DNA from: a virus
IMG/VR virus record: IMGVR_UViG_3300032282_001083
Location: 1-31,263 of that record
Reading direction: 5' to 3' (one strand)
DNA: 31,263 nucleotides
Shown here in pieces: positions 21,621-30,304 of this stretch. The position numbers and the translations under genes were made by a program. How positions within the stretch are numbered: the first letter of the stretch is position 1; each line of letters opens with the position of its first letter. The notes beneath the pieces are model-generated. The model ran no database searches. It was not told the origin of the DNA and saw only the letters and a program-made list of their open reading frames with translations.

Positions 21621-22211
21621 ATGGCCATTCTATCTAAAGGAGCGACAATCGTTGCTGACACACAGGTTAGCGCAACCAACCTCAATAACTTGGTTGACGC
21701 TGCTACGTTTGCATCTGGTGCTGTTGATGGCACAACCACACAGCTTTCTGGTGGGGCCATCATTGTCAAAGATGGAGGCATTACTCCAGCCAAACTTAGC
21801 ACAGGTGCTCCAAGCTGGACTACTGGTGGTGTTGTTTCTGCCACATCATTCTCCGGCCCTATTTCAGGCAACATTACAGCTAGCATTGCCGACATCACCC
21901 TTCTCGACTTGTCTCCAGAATTGGGCTATCCCACAAGCGGCACCATCACCCTCAACCTTGCGGCGGCTAGTAATGCCAAGATTGAGCTCGGTGGTAATAG
22001 CACTTTTGCCTTGTCCTCCATTGCTTCTGGCTACATCAACATTGTAGCGTTAAAGAACGCAACGGCTGGAACCATTACGACAACTTGGCCAGCTTGGACA
22101 TCTGCTGGTGGTAGTTTCCCTGCTTCCTTAACAGCGGGTCAAGCTATGGTTGTAACACTCTATTCCTACGGCACAACCACAGCAAGCGTTTACGCAGTAT
22201 CTTCCCTCTAA
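21621..22211 (+). CDS. Fibre-like or tail-tip protein, 196 aa
   Basis: Gly/Ser/Thr/Ala-rich strand protein. The first 70 residues resemble fibre adaptors (ILSKGATIVADTQVSATNLN, then GGITPAKLSTGAPSWTTGG). The remainder forms a jelly-roll-like strand series (SGTITLNLAAASNAKIELGG) and ends ASVYAVSSL. It starts 1 bp after the nozzle-like gene. A fibre tip, knob or nozzle cap would fit, without proof. Confidence 0.65.
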   Translation: MAILSKGATIVADTQVSATNLNNLVDAATFASGAVDGTTTQLSGGAIIVKDGGITPAKLSTGAPSWTTGGVVSATSFSGPISGNITASIADITLLDLSPELGYPTSGTITLNLAAASNAKIELGGNSTFALSSIASGYINIVALKNATAGTITTTWPAWTSAGGSFPASLTAGQAMVVTLYSYGTTTASVYAVSSL

Positions 22212-22215
22212 TTTT

Positions 22216-24126
22216 ATGGCTTTTAACCCACAGACAGGCGAGTATGAGCAGGATATGGTTGCCGATCCAACCAAAGCTCCTGCCGCCAACCCATTTGGTT
22301 TTGACCCCGGCCAAGCCACCCGTGACTATCTCGCTGGCGTAGCCAATCCTCAAACCCTTACAGCCCTGCTTGGTGCCGAGGCTGCGGCTCGTCCCCAGTT
22401 TGGTGCTCTTGGCCTTCAGGACATTGCTCAATATACAGGTGGTGCTGCTGCATTTGACCCGCAAGCATTTCTTGCTGCTCGTCCAGATATTCTGGCTAAC
22501 TACCGCAACAGTCCACAGGATTATGGTGCAATTTATGGTAGCCTAGAAAACTACGCTAAAGCTGCGGCTGATGCGGAAGGACTCACTTCTCAGTTCACAG
22601 CCAAAACAGGCGGTTCCCTTGACCTGCTTAAACAAGCTGGCGGTGTTACAAGCGGTCTTGAGACAACGGCAAATACTGCCCTTCGTACTGCTGGCGCGGC
22701 AGATCTTGCCGCTTTAGCTCCTCAACTTGCGGCCACCTACAACCAGATTAACCCAGAGGTTCTTGGCAGTTTGCAACGAGCCCAAGCCTTGCAGGGTGGA
22801 ACCGATCAGTATGCCGGGATGCGTAACGCCATCCAGAACGCTCAACAGTTTGGCAACCTTCAGTTCAATCCCGCTCAAGCCTCTTTGCTAGGTAATGCGC
22901 CACAAGTGGGTTTAGGTGGCTATAATGCCGCGCAAGCCGCTGCTCAAGGCTATCAGCCAACAATGGCGGCTGGTGGTATGCAGACAGAAGCCGAGCGTTT
23001 GGCCCGTGGTCAACTGGGTCAATCGCTTTACAATCAGGCTTTGCAAGCTGGCCCTAGCCAAGCTGCTCAACTTCTTGGTGGTCGTGCGGCAGAATTTGCC
23101 GCTAGCACAGGTCAGCTTTCTCCAGAAGAAATTCGTAACCTTCAGCAAGGAACCCGTGAAGCCTATGCTGCGCGTGGCATCGAGATGAGCAATCCAGCGA
23201 TTGCTGCTGAAGCTGCGGCTCGTTCTGGTGCAATGCGTCAACGTCAAGCTGAAGACTTGGCTCAAGCCACAGCTCTCAATCAGGCTTACACCCAAGACCT
23301 TACAGCCAATCGTCAATTTGGTACTGGCCTTTATGGTCAGGATATTGGTTTGCAACAGGCCAACCAACAGGCTGCGCTTCAAGCTTCCCTTGCCAATCAA
23401 CAGACGGGTCAACAATTCTCGTTGGCCAATCAAGCTGCGGCTAACCAAGCTGGTCAATTTGGAGCTACCGCTCAGAACCAAGCCAACCTTGCCAACCAAG
23501 CTGCTCTTAATCAGGCTCTTATGTTTGGGGCCGAGGCTGGCAATCAGGGTCAGCTTACGAATGCCCAGCTCCAAGCTCAGTATGCAATGACCAATCAAGG
23601 AGCCCAAAATCAATTTGCGCTCACCAATCAGGCTGCTGGGTTAGACCTTAATGCCCAGAACCGCTTGTTTGCCGCCAATCAGCAACAACAGAACATCTCC
23701 AACCTTGGCCTACTGGGTCAAGCTGGCACACAGGCTAGCGAGGCCAATCGTGCTTACGCCCTCAACCTAGCCCAAGGCTATCGTGGTGCTGCGTATGACC
23801 CAACGGCTATGCTGCTAGGCCAACAGAGCAATGCTCCTCAGGCCGCTGCTCAACAACAAGGCTACGCTCTGGACTTGGCTAAGACGTTTAACGCTCCCAC
23901 CACTTACAATCCTGATACTGGCATCAACTTGGCGATGGCCAATCAAGCCAACATCACCAATAGGGACATTGCTCAACAATCTGCTGCCGCTCAATTGCAA
24001 GCCGCAAATACGGCTGCTTCTGCTACAAAAACTGCTGGTATTGCGGGCGGAGTTGGTTCATTGTTGGGCGGCGCAGCCGGTGTAGCCTTGGCTACAAAAG
24101 CAATTCCGGCTCTCGTCGCCTTTTAA
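22216..24126 (+). CDS. Ejection (internal virion) protein, Gln/Ala/Asn-rich, 636 aa
   Basis: Probably an internal protein ejected with DNA to build a channel across the host envelope. The composition is dominated by Ala, Gln, Asn and Gly. About residues 380-500 hold loose repeats of SLANQAAANQAGQFG, NLANQAALNQALMFG and ALTNQAAG type, likely long helices. The C-terminus is hydrophobic and glycine-zipper-like (AGIAGGVGSLLGGAAGVALA), consistent with membrane insertion. Two equally large candidate ejection genes follow. The stop overlaps the next ATG as TAATG, which couples it to the PP-loop enzyme. Confidence 0.7.
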   Translation: MAFNPQTGEYEQDMVADPTKAPAANPFGFDPGQATRDYLAGVANPQTLTALLGAEAAARPQFGALGLQDIAQYTGGAAAFDPQAFLAARPDILANYRNSPQDYGAIYGSLENYAKAAADAEGLTSQFTAKTGGSLDLLKQAGGVTSGLETTANTALRTAGAADLAALAPQLAATYNQINPEVLGSLQRAQALQGGTDQYAGMRNAIQNAQQFGNLQFNPAQASLLGNAPQVGLGGYNAAQAAAQGYQPTMAAGGMQTEAERLARGQLGQSLYNQALQAGPSQAAQLLGGRAAEFAASTGQLSPEEIRNLQQGTREAYAARGIEMSNPAIAAEAAARSGAMRQRQAEDLAQATALNQAYTQDLTANRQFGTGLYGQDIGLQQANQQAALQASLANQQTGQQFSLANQAAANQAGQFGATAQNQANLANQAALNQALMFGAEAGNQGQLTNAQLQAQYAMTNQGAQNQFALTNQAAGLDLNAQNRLFAANQQQQNISNLGLLGQAGTQASEANRAYALNLAQGYRGAAYDPTAMLLGQQSNAPQAAAQQQGYALDLAKTFNAPTTYNPDTGINLAMANQANITNRDIAQQSAAAQLQAANTAASATKTAGIAGGVGSLLGGAAGVALATKAIPALVAF

Positions 24127-24929
24127 TGCAATATCAAAACAAGATAGATTATGCTCATGCCCTTATTGAGCAAACGCTAAAACGCGCCCAGAATCCAGCA
24201 ATTATGTGTTCCTTTGGAAAGGATAGCATGGTTGTACTTGATTTAGTTCTCAGACATACGCGCGATATTCCTGTGATTTTCCACAGAGAGTCATTTCAAC
24301 CGCATAGATATCGTTTTGCCAACAGCGTCATAGATAGCTTTAACCTAACTGTTTATGACTATCCGCCGTTAAATACTGAAATTCAAGAACATAACGGAGA
24401 AGTTGAGATAGTCAATTATTACTCAATAGGCAAACAAACCTGCATGGTTCCAACAGGGATTCGCGCACCACAGGTAGGAGAACAGTTTGTTTGTGGTCTA
24501 AAAGACATCTATCTCAAGCCAACTGGTTCATTCAAATACCCTTGGGACTTTGTTTTTCATGGGCATAAGAGCACGGATGTTGACCCAATTTACGGAAAGA
24601 TTCCATTGAACTCCGACTTTGCGGTTAATCTTGAGAGTGCAAGCGCAGCGTTTCCTATCAGGATGTTTACGGATGAAGACCTCTGGCGATATACTGAGGA
24701 AAATAATGTTCCCATCCATCACACTCGATATGTGAAGGAGAATGGCAAGTGGAAGGAGCGCGAGGACAAGAGCATGAATCCAGACTACTTCTCGGCTTGT
24801 ACTGCTTGCATGAACAAGTCTTCACCCAATTCCGTTCCGTGCCCAAAGATGGGCGGAGCCCTAGTAAGCAATGTTTCCGAGCAACTTCGGTGGGCTGCTA
24901 GAATAGACCCAGTTTACATGAGGCAGTAA
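24126..24929 (+). CDS. PP-loop enzyme, PAPS reductase/CysH-like, 267 aa
   Basis: An N-terminal PP-loop SFGKDS (29-34, after NPAIMC) and the following helix VVLDLVL identify the adenylate-binding superfamily that includes PAPS/APS reductases. HRESFQPHRYRFAN follows as the second conserved region. Five cysteines are seen, including CGLKD in the middle and CTAC plus VPCP near the C-terminus. The usual C-terminal ECG(I/L)H active site of PAPS reductases and their paired Cys-Cys...CxxC iron-sulphur ligands are not evident. It may therefore be a different sulphur or nucleotide-activation enzyme. CysH-like genes are known as phage auxiliary genes. Unusually, this one sits inside the ejection-protein genes, TAATG-coupled. 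Confidence 0.8.
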   Translation: MQYQNKIDYAHALIEQTLKRAQNPAIMCSFGKDSMVVLDLVLRHTRDIPVIFHRESFQPHRYRFANSVIDSFNLTVYDYPPLNTEIQEHNGEVEIVNYYSIGKQTCMVPTGIRAPQVGEQFVCGLKDIYLKPTGSFKYPWDFVFHGHKSTDVDPIYGKIPLNSDFAVNLESASAAFPIRMFTDEDLWRYTEENNVPIHHTRYVKENGKWKEREDKSMNPDYFSACTACMNKSSPNSVPCPKMGGALVSNVSEQLRWAARIDPVYMRQ

Positions 24930-24943
24930 CAACACTTATTTTT

Positions 24944-26545
24944 ATGATTGGAAGCACCGTAAATCCCGCACTAGGCCGCATTGATTACTCCCCTATCGTT
25001 CAGGGTGCCCAATCCGCTGCCCAAAGCATTCAAAATGCTGGTCAGGCAACTGGTCAAATGTATGCCAATTTAGGCAAACAAATCAACTCTGGTATTGAGC
25101 AATACCAGAAGAACAAGGAAGAGCGCGATTTTTTTGTTACAACCGTAACAAACAGAATTGGACAAATCGAAAAAGCCTATAATGATTTTAAGTTAAAACC
25201 CGATCTTTATGGCAAGGAATTTCCAGTTAAAGAAGATTTTTTTAAGAATCTTAAAATTGGAGATATTCCCAATATGACGATTGGTAAGCTCAAGTCTCTT
25301 GCTAATGAATATGACGGAATCTTGCAAGACACGCGCGGCGCTTTAGCTAAAGCCAATGCTATTCGTTCAGCCGAAAGGGACATTAAGGCAATTGCTGATA
25401 ATAAGTTTTTCACTCAAGCTTATGCTGATGCTCAGGGGATGCAGATTCCAACTGGAGTTAGCACAAGCATTAAAGCAACATACCAGCCTCCAACACTAGA
25501 AGAAAAGCTTTCTAATCTTTCTCGCCTTAGTTATGGTAAAGCGGCAAAGGAAGGTGCCGTTATTTCTGGGGGCACATTTGATAGGCCCAATTTCAACACA
25601 GTTCCAGAAAGCATCAAAGATTTTATATTTGTTAATGCTCGCACGGGTGCTGCTGAACTCAGGAATGATAAGATTAGCGAATTTTCTAAGATTGCAGATC
25701 AAGCTATCAAACAAAAATTTGATTATGGTTCTAGCCTTGAAACCGGAACACGTCCCGACTTTAAGATTGAGTCGTTTGCTGGTGGCGTAGGCGGAGGATT
25801 CCGTAGAACACCAATTGAAAGGCCGATGACTGAAGCAGAAAAAGAAGCTACCAATAATCTCTACAAGTCAGCAGAAACTCAAGTTGCTAGAGTTAAAGAA
25901 ACTCAAAAGGCTATTGATGAAGCAAGGGCATTTGTGCAGAAAGATGCTCAAGGCCCAACCCCTGCTGAGATTAAAATGTACGTCTCTAAAGACCCCAATC
26001 TCACTCCGCTTCAATCTGCATCGTTTGAATTGGTTACAAAGCCTGAGTTCCGTGATGCTACGGCTCAGGAAAAGACCGACAAGGTTCTTAGTAACTATAT
26101 TAAACAAGGTGGAGAATTGTCTCCTGAGTTCTTATCCAAGGTTAAGGCTGCGTTCAAAACCGATATTGAAAAAACCGACATTGGTGGCGGCAAGATAGCT
26201 GTTACCTATGGTAATAACATTGCAGTTGTTGATACCAACAAGAAGAATGAACGTATTCCTCTTGGAGAAATTAAGAAATTTGAGCAAGATAACTATCAAG
26301 CCCTTCTAAATAAAGCAGTTACTACATATCCATCTTGGGATAGTGTTCCAGATCAAACTAAAGCATTGCTTGCCAGTCTTACGGCTGTTTATGGCCCCAA
26401 AGATATTTCTAGTATGACGGTATCCCCGCTTGTTGCTTTCAACAGTCGGCGTGAAGCACTTCGTGGCACGCCAGCTCCTGCTGCTCCAAGTCCAATTCTC
26501 TCCAAACCTATTTCTGCCGCATCCGGCTGGAGTATCGCTCGGTAA
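24944..26545 (+). CDS. Internal virion/ejection protein, 533 aa
   Basis: Starts with a Gln/Gly/Ala helix (GAQSAAQSIQNAGQATGQMY) followed by long charged helices (NSGIEQYQKNKEERDFFVTT) and a Lys-rich middle (EAEKEATNNLYKSAETQVAR is typical). The C-terminal part has strands around GGGKIAVTYGNNIAVVD and a Pro/Ala tail. This is the make-up of podovirus internal core proteins. No enzyme motif is recognised. It lies between the PP-loop gene (14-bp gap) and the largest internal protein gene (3-bp gap). Confidence 0.6.
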   Translation: MIGSTVNPALGRIDYSPIVQGAQSAAQSIQNAGQATGQMYANLGKQINSGIEQYQKNKEERDFFVTTVTNRIGQIEKAYNDFKLKPDLYGKEFPVKEDFFKNLKIGDIPNMTIGKLKSLANEYDGILQDTRGALAKANAIRSAERDIKAIADNKFFTQAYADAQGMQIPTGVSTSIKATYQPPTLEEKLSNLSRLSYGKAAKEGAVISGGTFDRPNFNTVPESIKDFIFVNARTGAAELRNDKISEFSKIADQAIKQKFDYGSSLETGTRPDFKIESFAGGVGGGFRRTPIERPMTEAEKEATNNLYKSAETQVARVKETQKAIDEARAFVQKDAQGPTPAEIKMYVSKDPNLTPLQSASFELVTKPEFRDATAQEKTDKVLSNYIKQGGELSPEFLSKVKAAFKTDIEKTDIGGGKIAVTYGNNIAVVDTNKKNERIPLGEIKKFEQDNYQALLNKAVTTYPSWDSVPDQTKALLASLTAVYGPKDISSMTVSPLVAFNSRREALRGTPAPAAPSPILSKPISAASGWSIAR

Positions 26546-26548
26546 CCT

Positions 26549-29500
26549 ATGCAAATCACATCTCCTTCTGGTCGGGTCTATCAATGGAACAAGCCCACTG
26601 AACCAACCAAGGAAGATTGGGATGCTTTGCAGCAGTATGATGCTTCCTTAAGCAATGCAAAGCCTGAACAATCTAGCCTTGGCCAAACGGCTGCGGACAT
26701 TGGTATTGAAACAGGATTAGGCATTGGTGGCCAAATTGCGGGTGCTGCTTTAGCTCCGCTTACTGGCGGCGCATCTGTTCCCGTGCTTGGCGGCGTAGGG
26801 GCTGGTATTGGCAATGTCCTTGTTCAAAAAGGACAAATCCAACGGGGTGAACGTCCTGATTTTTCATTTGGAGAGCTTGCTTCTGCTATTGGATTGGGCG
26901 CGATTCCCGGCGGTAAGGCAGCTAAAGCTGGCGGCAGTGTGCTCAAGACTATGGGTATGCGTGCAGCACAGGGTGCTGGCGTTGCTGGTGCTGGCGAGAT
27001 TGCCAAGATTGCTATTGATGAACAAAGACTGCCAACAGCCGAAGAGTTTACAAAAGCATTAGCTGGTGGAGCGGTTACAGGTGGTGCGTTGGGTGCCCTA
27101 GAACAGTCCCTTACGACCCGTTTAACGAACAAGCCGCTGTTCCGCGAGCAACGGATAGGTAAAGACATAATTGATGCCTTAAAGGGCATTGACGGTGAAA
27201 AGAATGCCATTTCAGAAGAAGGCAGGGTTCTCATTGCTGAATTAGACAAGAAGCTTAGTGGTATTAAAGACCCCACTGTTCGTTCTGATTTAGACTTTAA
27301 GGTGAATCAAGTGCTTGGTGGTAAGCTCAATCAAACCAACATCCCTGAAGATTTTGCTAAGATAACTACTGCTTTACGCCAAACCATGGATGATGCAACT
27401 GGTCGCTTAAAAGACCTTGGAATCATTGAAAAGGACGGGGCTCTTTACAGCACATTAACTAATAACGAAGGTAGCTATCTTCGTCGTGCGTATAAAGTTT
27501 TTGCTGTTCCGGGATGGAAACCCAGCGAAACATCGTTTAATAAGTGGGTTACTCAGAATGTAGAGAACGATATGAGCAATTGGACTGGTCTTAAGACCAA
27601 CAAGCTCCTTAGCATCAAAGACGCAAATGACCAGATTGCTGCTCAACGCGCAAAGCTCACCCAGAAATACATCAATCAAGCTAACGAACTTTTAGATAGG
27701 GATAATGCTACGGCATATTTAACTCAGGGCACAGTTTCAACCAATACTGGCATCTTCAAGAAGCGCAAGAACATTGATGCGGCTACCCGTGAATTGCTTG
27801 GTGAAATTCAAGACCCCGTGTTTGTTGCCAGCGATACCCTTGGTCGCATGACTGGAACCGAAGCTACCTACAAAGGACTTAGCAAAGTGAGGGATTTGGG
27901 ATTGGCTTCTGGTATCTTTCGTAAAAACTCATCTATTCCCGGTGATGTAATGATTGCTCCTAAAGGCGATAAGTTCAATCCCCTAAGCGGATTGTGGACA
28001 AGTCCAGAGTTTAAGGATGAGTTTGATAAGTACACCACGAACGATCTTGGCCCCATTATGAGCAAGATGAGTGGACTTGCCTTGATATCTAGCGCAGCTA
28101 AAATTCCAAAAACTCTTTTCTCATTAAAGGGTTGGGCATCTAACGCATGGGGTGGCCCGCTGGATGTCATTGCACAAGGGCATGGATTGGAGTTACTGAA
28201 GAAAGACAACTACGTCCAAGCATTAAAAAATGCTGGTTATCAACTTGGGATGATTAAACCTGATGGTTCCGTCACTTCAAAAGAAGCAAACTACATTTAC
28301 AAGGGAATGCTTAGGAAGGGACTGATAGAGCCTAATGTTCAATTTTCAGATTTTCTGCATACTTTTAATATTGCAGAAGGACAGACTAAAAATCCGTTAC
28401 TTGCCAAGACTATGAGCAAGGCTAAGTCTGGGCTTAGTACACTAGGTAAGTTCTATTCCATGCCAGAAACATCTAGCAAAGTGTTTAACTTGGCTGGTGA
28501 TTTACAGGATATGCGTGCAGCATTTCCAAATGAGTCCGCTGATGTGCTATTTGATAAAGCTGCTGAACGTACTCGCATGACAACGAGTGGATATTCTAAT
28601 CTTCCAAAAGCCATTCGCGACCTATCTGGTGTTGGATTTCTTGACCCGTTTGTAGCCTATACTGCTGACCGTTTCCGTGTTGTTTACAACACCTACAAAC
28701 TAGCGTTGCAAGACATCAATAGCGGTAATGCCGTTTTGCGTAAGGCTGGTGCTAAACGCATGGCAGCTATGACAACAACCTTGGGTGCTGCTGGTGCATT
28801 GGGCATGAACATCCATCTATCAAAAGAAGAAGAATCGGCGGTTAGAAACCGTATGCCAGAGTGGGACAAAGACGGGTTCCTTTACATTGATAAGAAGGAT
28901 GATGGCTCCTACACCTATACCAACCTTAATTACAACATTCCGCACACTATTGTGATGGAGGCTGCATTTGCTGCTCTTAATCAAGAGAATCCGCAGGATG
29001 CCATGAAGAAGTTCATCTCTGTTGCAAGCAAACAAGCCTTTGGACAGAACTTGCTTCTTGCTCCATTGACGGAAGTTTACACGGGCAAGACAGCTCGCGG
29101 CATTCCAATTAGCAGCGAAAACGACCCTGACTACAAACAATTTGCTGACAAGTCCATCTACTTCTTGGACAGCGCATTTACACCGCTTGTTATTAAGGAA
29201 ATCAACAAGGGCTATCGCGCTCTTAAAACTGAAGAAGCTGGTGTTAAACCAACGAGCCCCAATGCTCCTAAGATTCAAGACATCCTGCTATCCAATCTTG
29301 GCGGTATCCGTATTCAACGTGTCAATCCTAAGGAGCAGATGAAGTTTCAGGCTGCTGGATTCTCCCGCGATTTGGTCAACGATCAGATTGCTTTCTCGTC
29401 TGAGAAGCGTCGAGCCATTGACCCAGCCGAGACAGCTAAGGCTTTTGAGCGATTCTCTGGTCGTTATCAATCTACCTACGACAAGGTTGCTGGCGTGGTT

Positions 29501-29962
29501 AATGACGCTCGCATCCTCGGACTGTCAGATGATGAGATTGCCAAGACGCTTAAGGATGGCCGTGTTCCAACTACCATTGCACTTGCTGCGATTAACGGAA
29601 CTTACGTTCCGCCTGAGCCCGACAACGAGAACTCTCCCAAGATGCTTTACGAGAAGATTCAGGCATTGCCCAAGGGTGAGCAGGAGCGGGCTCTACGTCA
29701 GCTCATTACACAAAAGCCTGACATTGGTAAGAGCCTAGTGTCTCGCTTCAGGCAGGACGTTAGAAACGAAGCACTCAACATTGGCGAAGTGGACAAGCTG
29801 CTGCTGTCTCAGTCGGCTGAGGATGGAGAACGGGCTACGTTCATCAATCGTAAGCTGGCTACAATTCAGGAAGACTACCAAAAGAAAATCTATCTGAATG
29901 ACTTGCGTAAGAAGAAGATTCTAACGCCGCAAGTTGAGGTTCAGATGATTGCTTACAAGTAG
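26549..29962 (+). CDS. Large internal virion/ejection protein, 1137 aa
   Basis: The largest gene. Residues 50-130 are Gly/Ala-rich and hydrophobic (LGIGGQIAGAALAPLTGGAS, VPVLGGVGAGIGNVLV), likely to insert in or cross a membrane. A second Gly/Ala segment lies near 160-190 (ALAGGAVTGGALGALEQ). The remaining 900 residues are mostly helical and charged with no catalytic motif that I recognise. The end is Lys-rich (NDLRKKKILTPQVEVQMIAY). Size, position after the tail genes and hydrophobic N-terminus fit the biggest ejection protein of podoviruses. The sequence CGGACTGTCAGAT from the control region recurs inside it (29518-29530). It converges on the leftward gene at 29965. Confidence 0.65.
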   Translation: MQITSPSGRVYQWNKPTEPTKEDWDALQQYDASLSNAKPEQSSLGQTAADIGIETGLGIGGQIAGAALAPLTGGASVPVLGGVGAGIGNVLVQKGQIQRGERPDFSFGELASAIGLGAIPGGKAAKAGGSVLKTMGMRAAQGAGVAGAGEIAKIAIDEQRLPTAEEFTKALAGGAVTGGALGALEQSLTTRLTNKPLFREQRIGKDIIDALKGIDGEKNAISEEGRVLIAELDKKLSGIKDPTVRSDLDFKVNQVLGGKLNQTNIPEDFAKITTALRQTMDDATGRLKDLGIIEKDGALYSTLTNNEGSYLRRAYKVFAVPGWKPSETSFNKWVTQNVENDMSNWTGLKTNKLLSIKDANDQIAAQRAKLTQKYINQANELLDRDNATAYLTQGTVSTNTGIFKKRKNIDAATRELLGEIQDPVFVASDTLGRMTGTEATYKGLSKVRDLGLASGIFRKNSSIPGDVMIAPKGDKFNPLSGLWTSPEFKDEFDKYTTNDLGPIMSKMSGLALISSAAKIPKTLFSLKGWASNAWGGPLDVIAQGHGLELLKKDNYVQALKNAGYQLGMIKPDGSVTSKEANYIYKGMLRKGLIEPNVQFSDFLHTFNIAEGQTKNPLLAKTMSKAKSGLSTLGKFYSMPETSSKVFNLAGDLQDMRAAFPNESADVLFDKAAERTRMTTSGYSNLPKAIRDLSGVGFLDPFVAYTADRFRVVYNTYKLALQDINSGNAVLRKAGAKRMAAMTTTLGAAGALGMNIHLSKEEESAVRNRMPEWDKDGFLYIDKKDDGSYTYTNLNYNIPHTIVMEAAFAALNQENPQDAMKKFISVASKQAFGQNLLLAPLTEVYTGKTARGIPISSENDPDYKQFADKSIYFLDSAFTPLVIKEINKGYRALKTEEAGVKPTSPNAPKIQDILLSNLGGIRIQRVNPKEQMKFQAAGFSRDLVNDQIAFSSEKRRAIDPAETAKAFERFSGRYQSTYDKVAGVVNDARILGLSDDEIAKTLKDGRVPTTIALAAINGTYVPPEPDNENSPKMLYEKIQALPKGEQERALRQLITQKPDIGKSLVSRFRQDVRNEALNIGEVDKLLLSQSAEDGERATFINRKLATIQEDYQKKIYLNDLRKKKILTPQVEVQMIAYK

Positions 29963-29964
29963 GC

Positions 29965-30210
29965 CTAGTCTTCTACCTTTTCTGCGCCAGACATTCCTTC
30001 TGGCAGGAAGAACCTAAGTCCGCAGTTGATTCCTCCCACAATCTCGCACAGATAAGCACCATCCTGTGCTTTTTGTGAAACGTAACGCCATTTGGACTTG
30101 TTGGAAATCCCAAATTGTGAACCACCTTCATCTATCGTAATGATGAAAACATTGGGTGGTTCATTTTTGAACCAGTAGAGCGGGTCAATGGGGGATGAGG
30201 CGGGAGTCAT
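29965..30210 (-). CDS. Hypothetical protein, 81 aa
   Basis: A short leftward gene facing the large ejection gene, with stops 2 bp apart. The protein has mixed strands (NVFIITIDEGGSQFGISNKS, LCEIVGGINCGLRFFLPEG) and an aromatic N-terminus (LYWFKNEPP). No family is recognised. Its start codon lies one base after a tRNA-like folded leader (30212-30304), so translation may be controlled by RNA structure. A minor possibility is that the frame is spurious, but its position in the leftward arm supports it. Confidence 0.55.
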   Translation of the reverse strand: MTPASSPIDPLYWFKNEPPNVFIITIDEGGSQFGISNKSKWRYVSQKAQDGAYLCEIVGGINCGLRFFLPEGMSGAEKVED

Positions 30211-30211
30211 A

Positions 30212-30304
30212 ATTGCGAGAGGGGCTCAAACCCTCATCCTCAGGATAGCCCCCGTTTCGTCAAGCAGGTAGCCCTGAAATGCTATTCTTTGCACCATCGC
30301 AAAA
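30212..30304 (-). promoter_or_regulatory. tRNA-like structured leader or degenerate tRNA
   Basis: On the minus strand TTGCGA and TCGCAA close a domain of about 90 nt. Inside are GTGC-AAAGAATA-GCAT (D-arm-like), CAGG-GCTA-CCTG, ATCC-TGA-GGAT (like a long variable arm) and GAGGG-TTTGAGC-CCCTC. The last is a 5-bp stem with a 7-nt loop close to the T-loop consensus TTCRANY. No proper anticodon arm can be drawn, the D loop lacks GG, and no CCA is encoded. It is therefore not a functional tRNA as read here. Confidence 0.35.

Noticed and set aside
22912-23613. Leftward 233-residue frame inside the Gln/Ala-rich ejection gene
   Set aside because: A shadow of repetitive CAA/GCT codons with no independent support.
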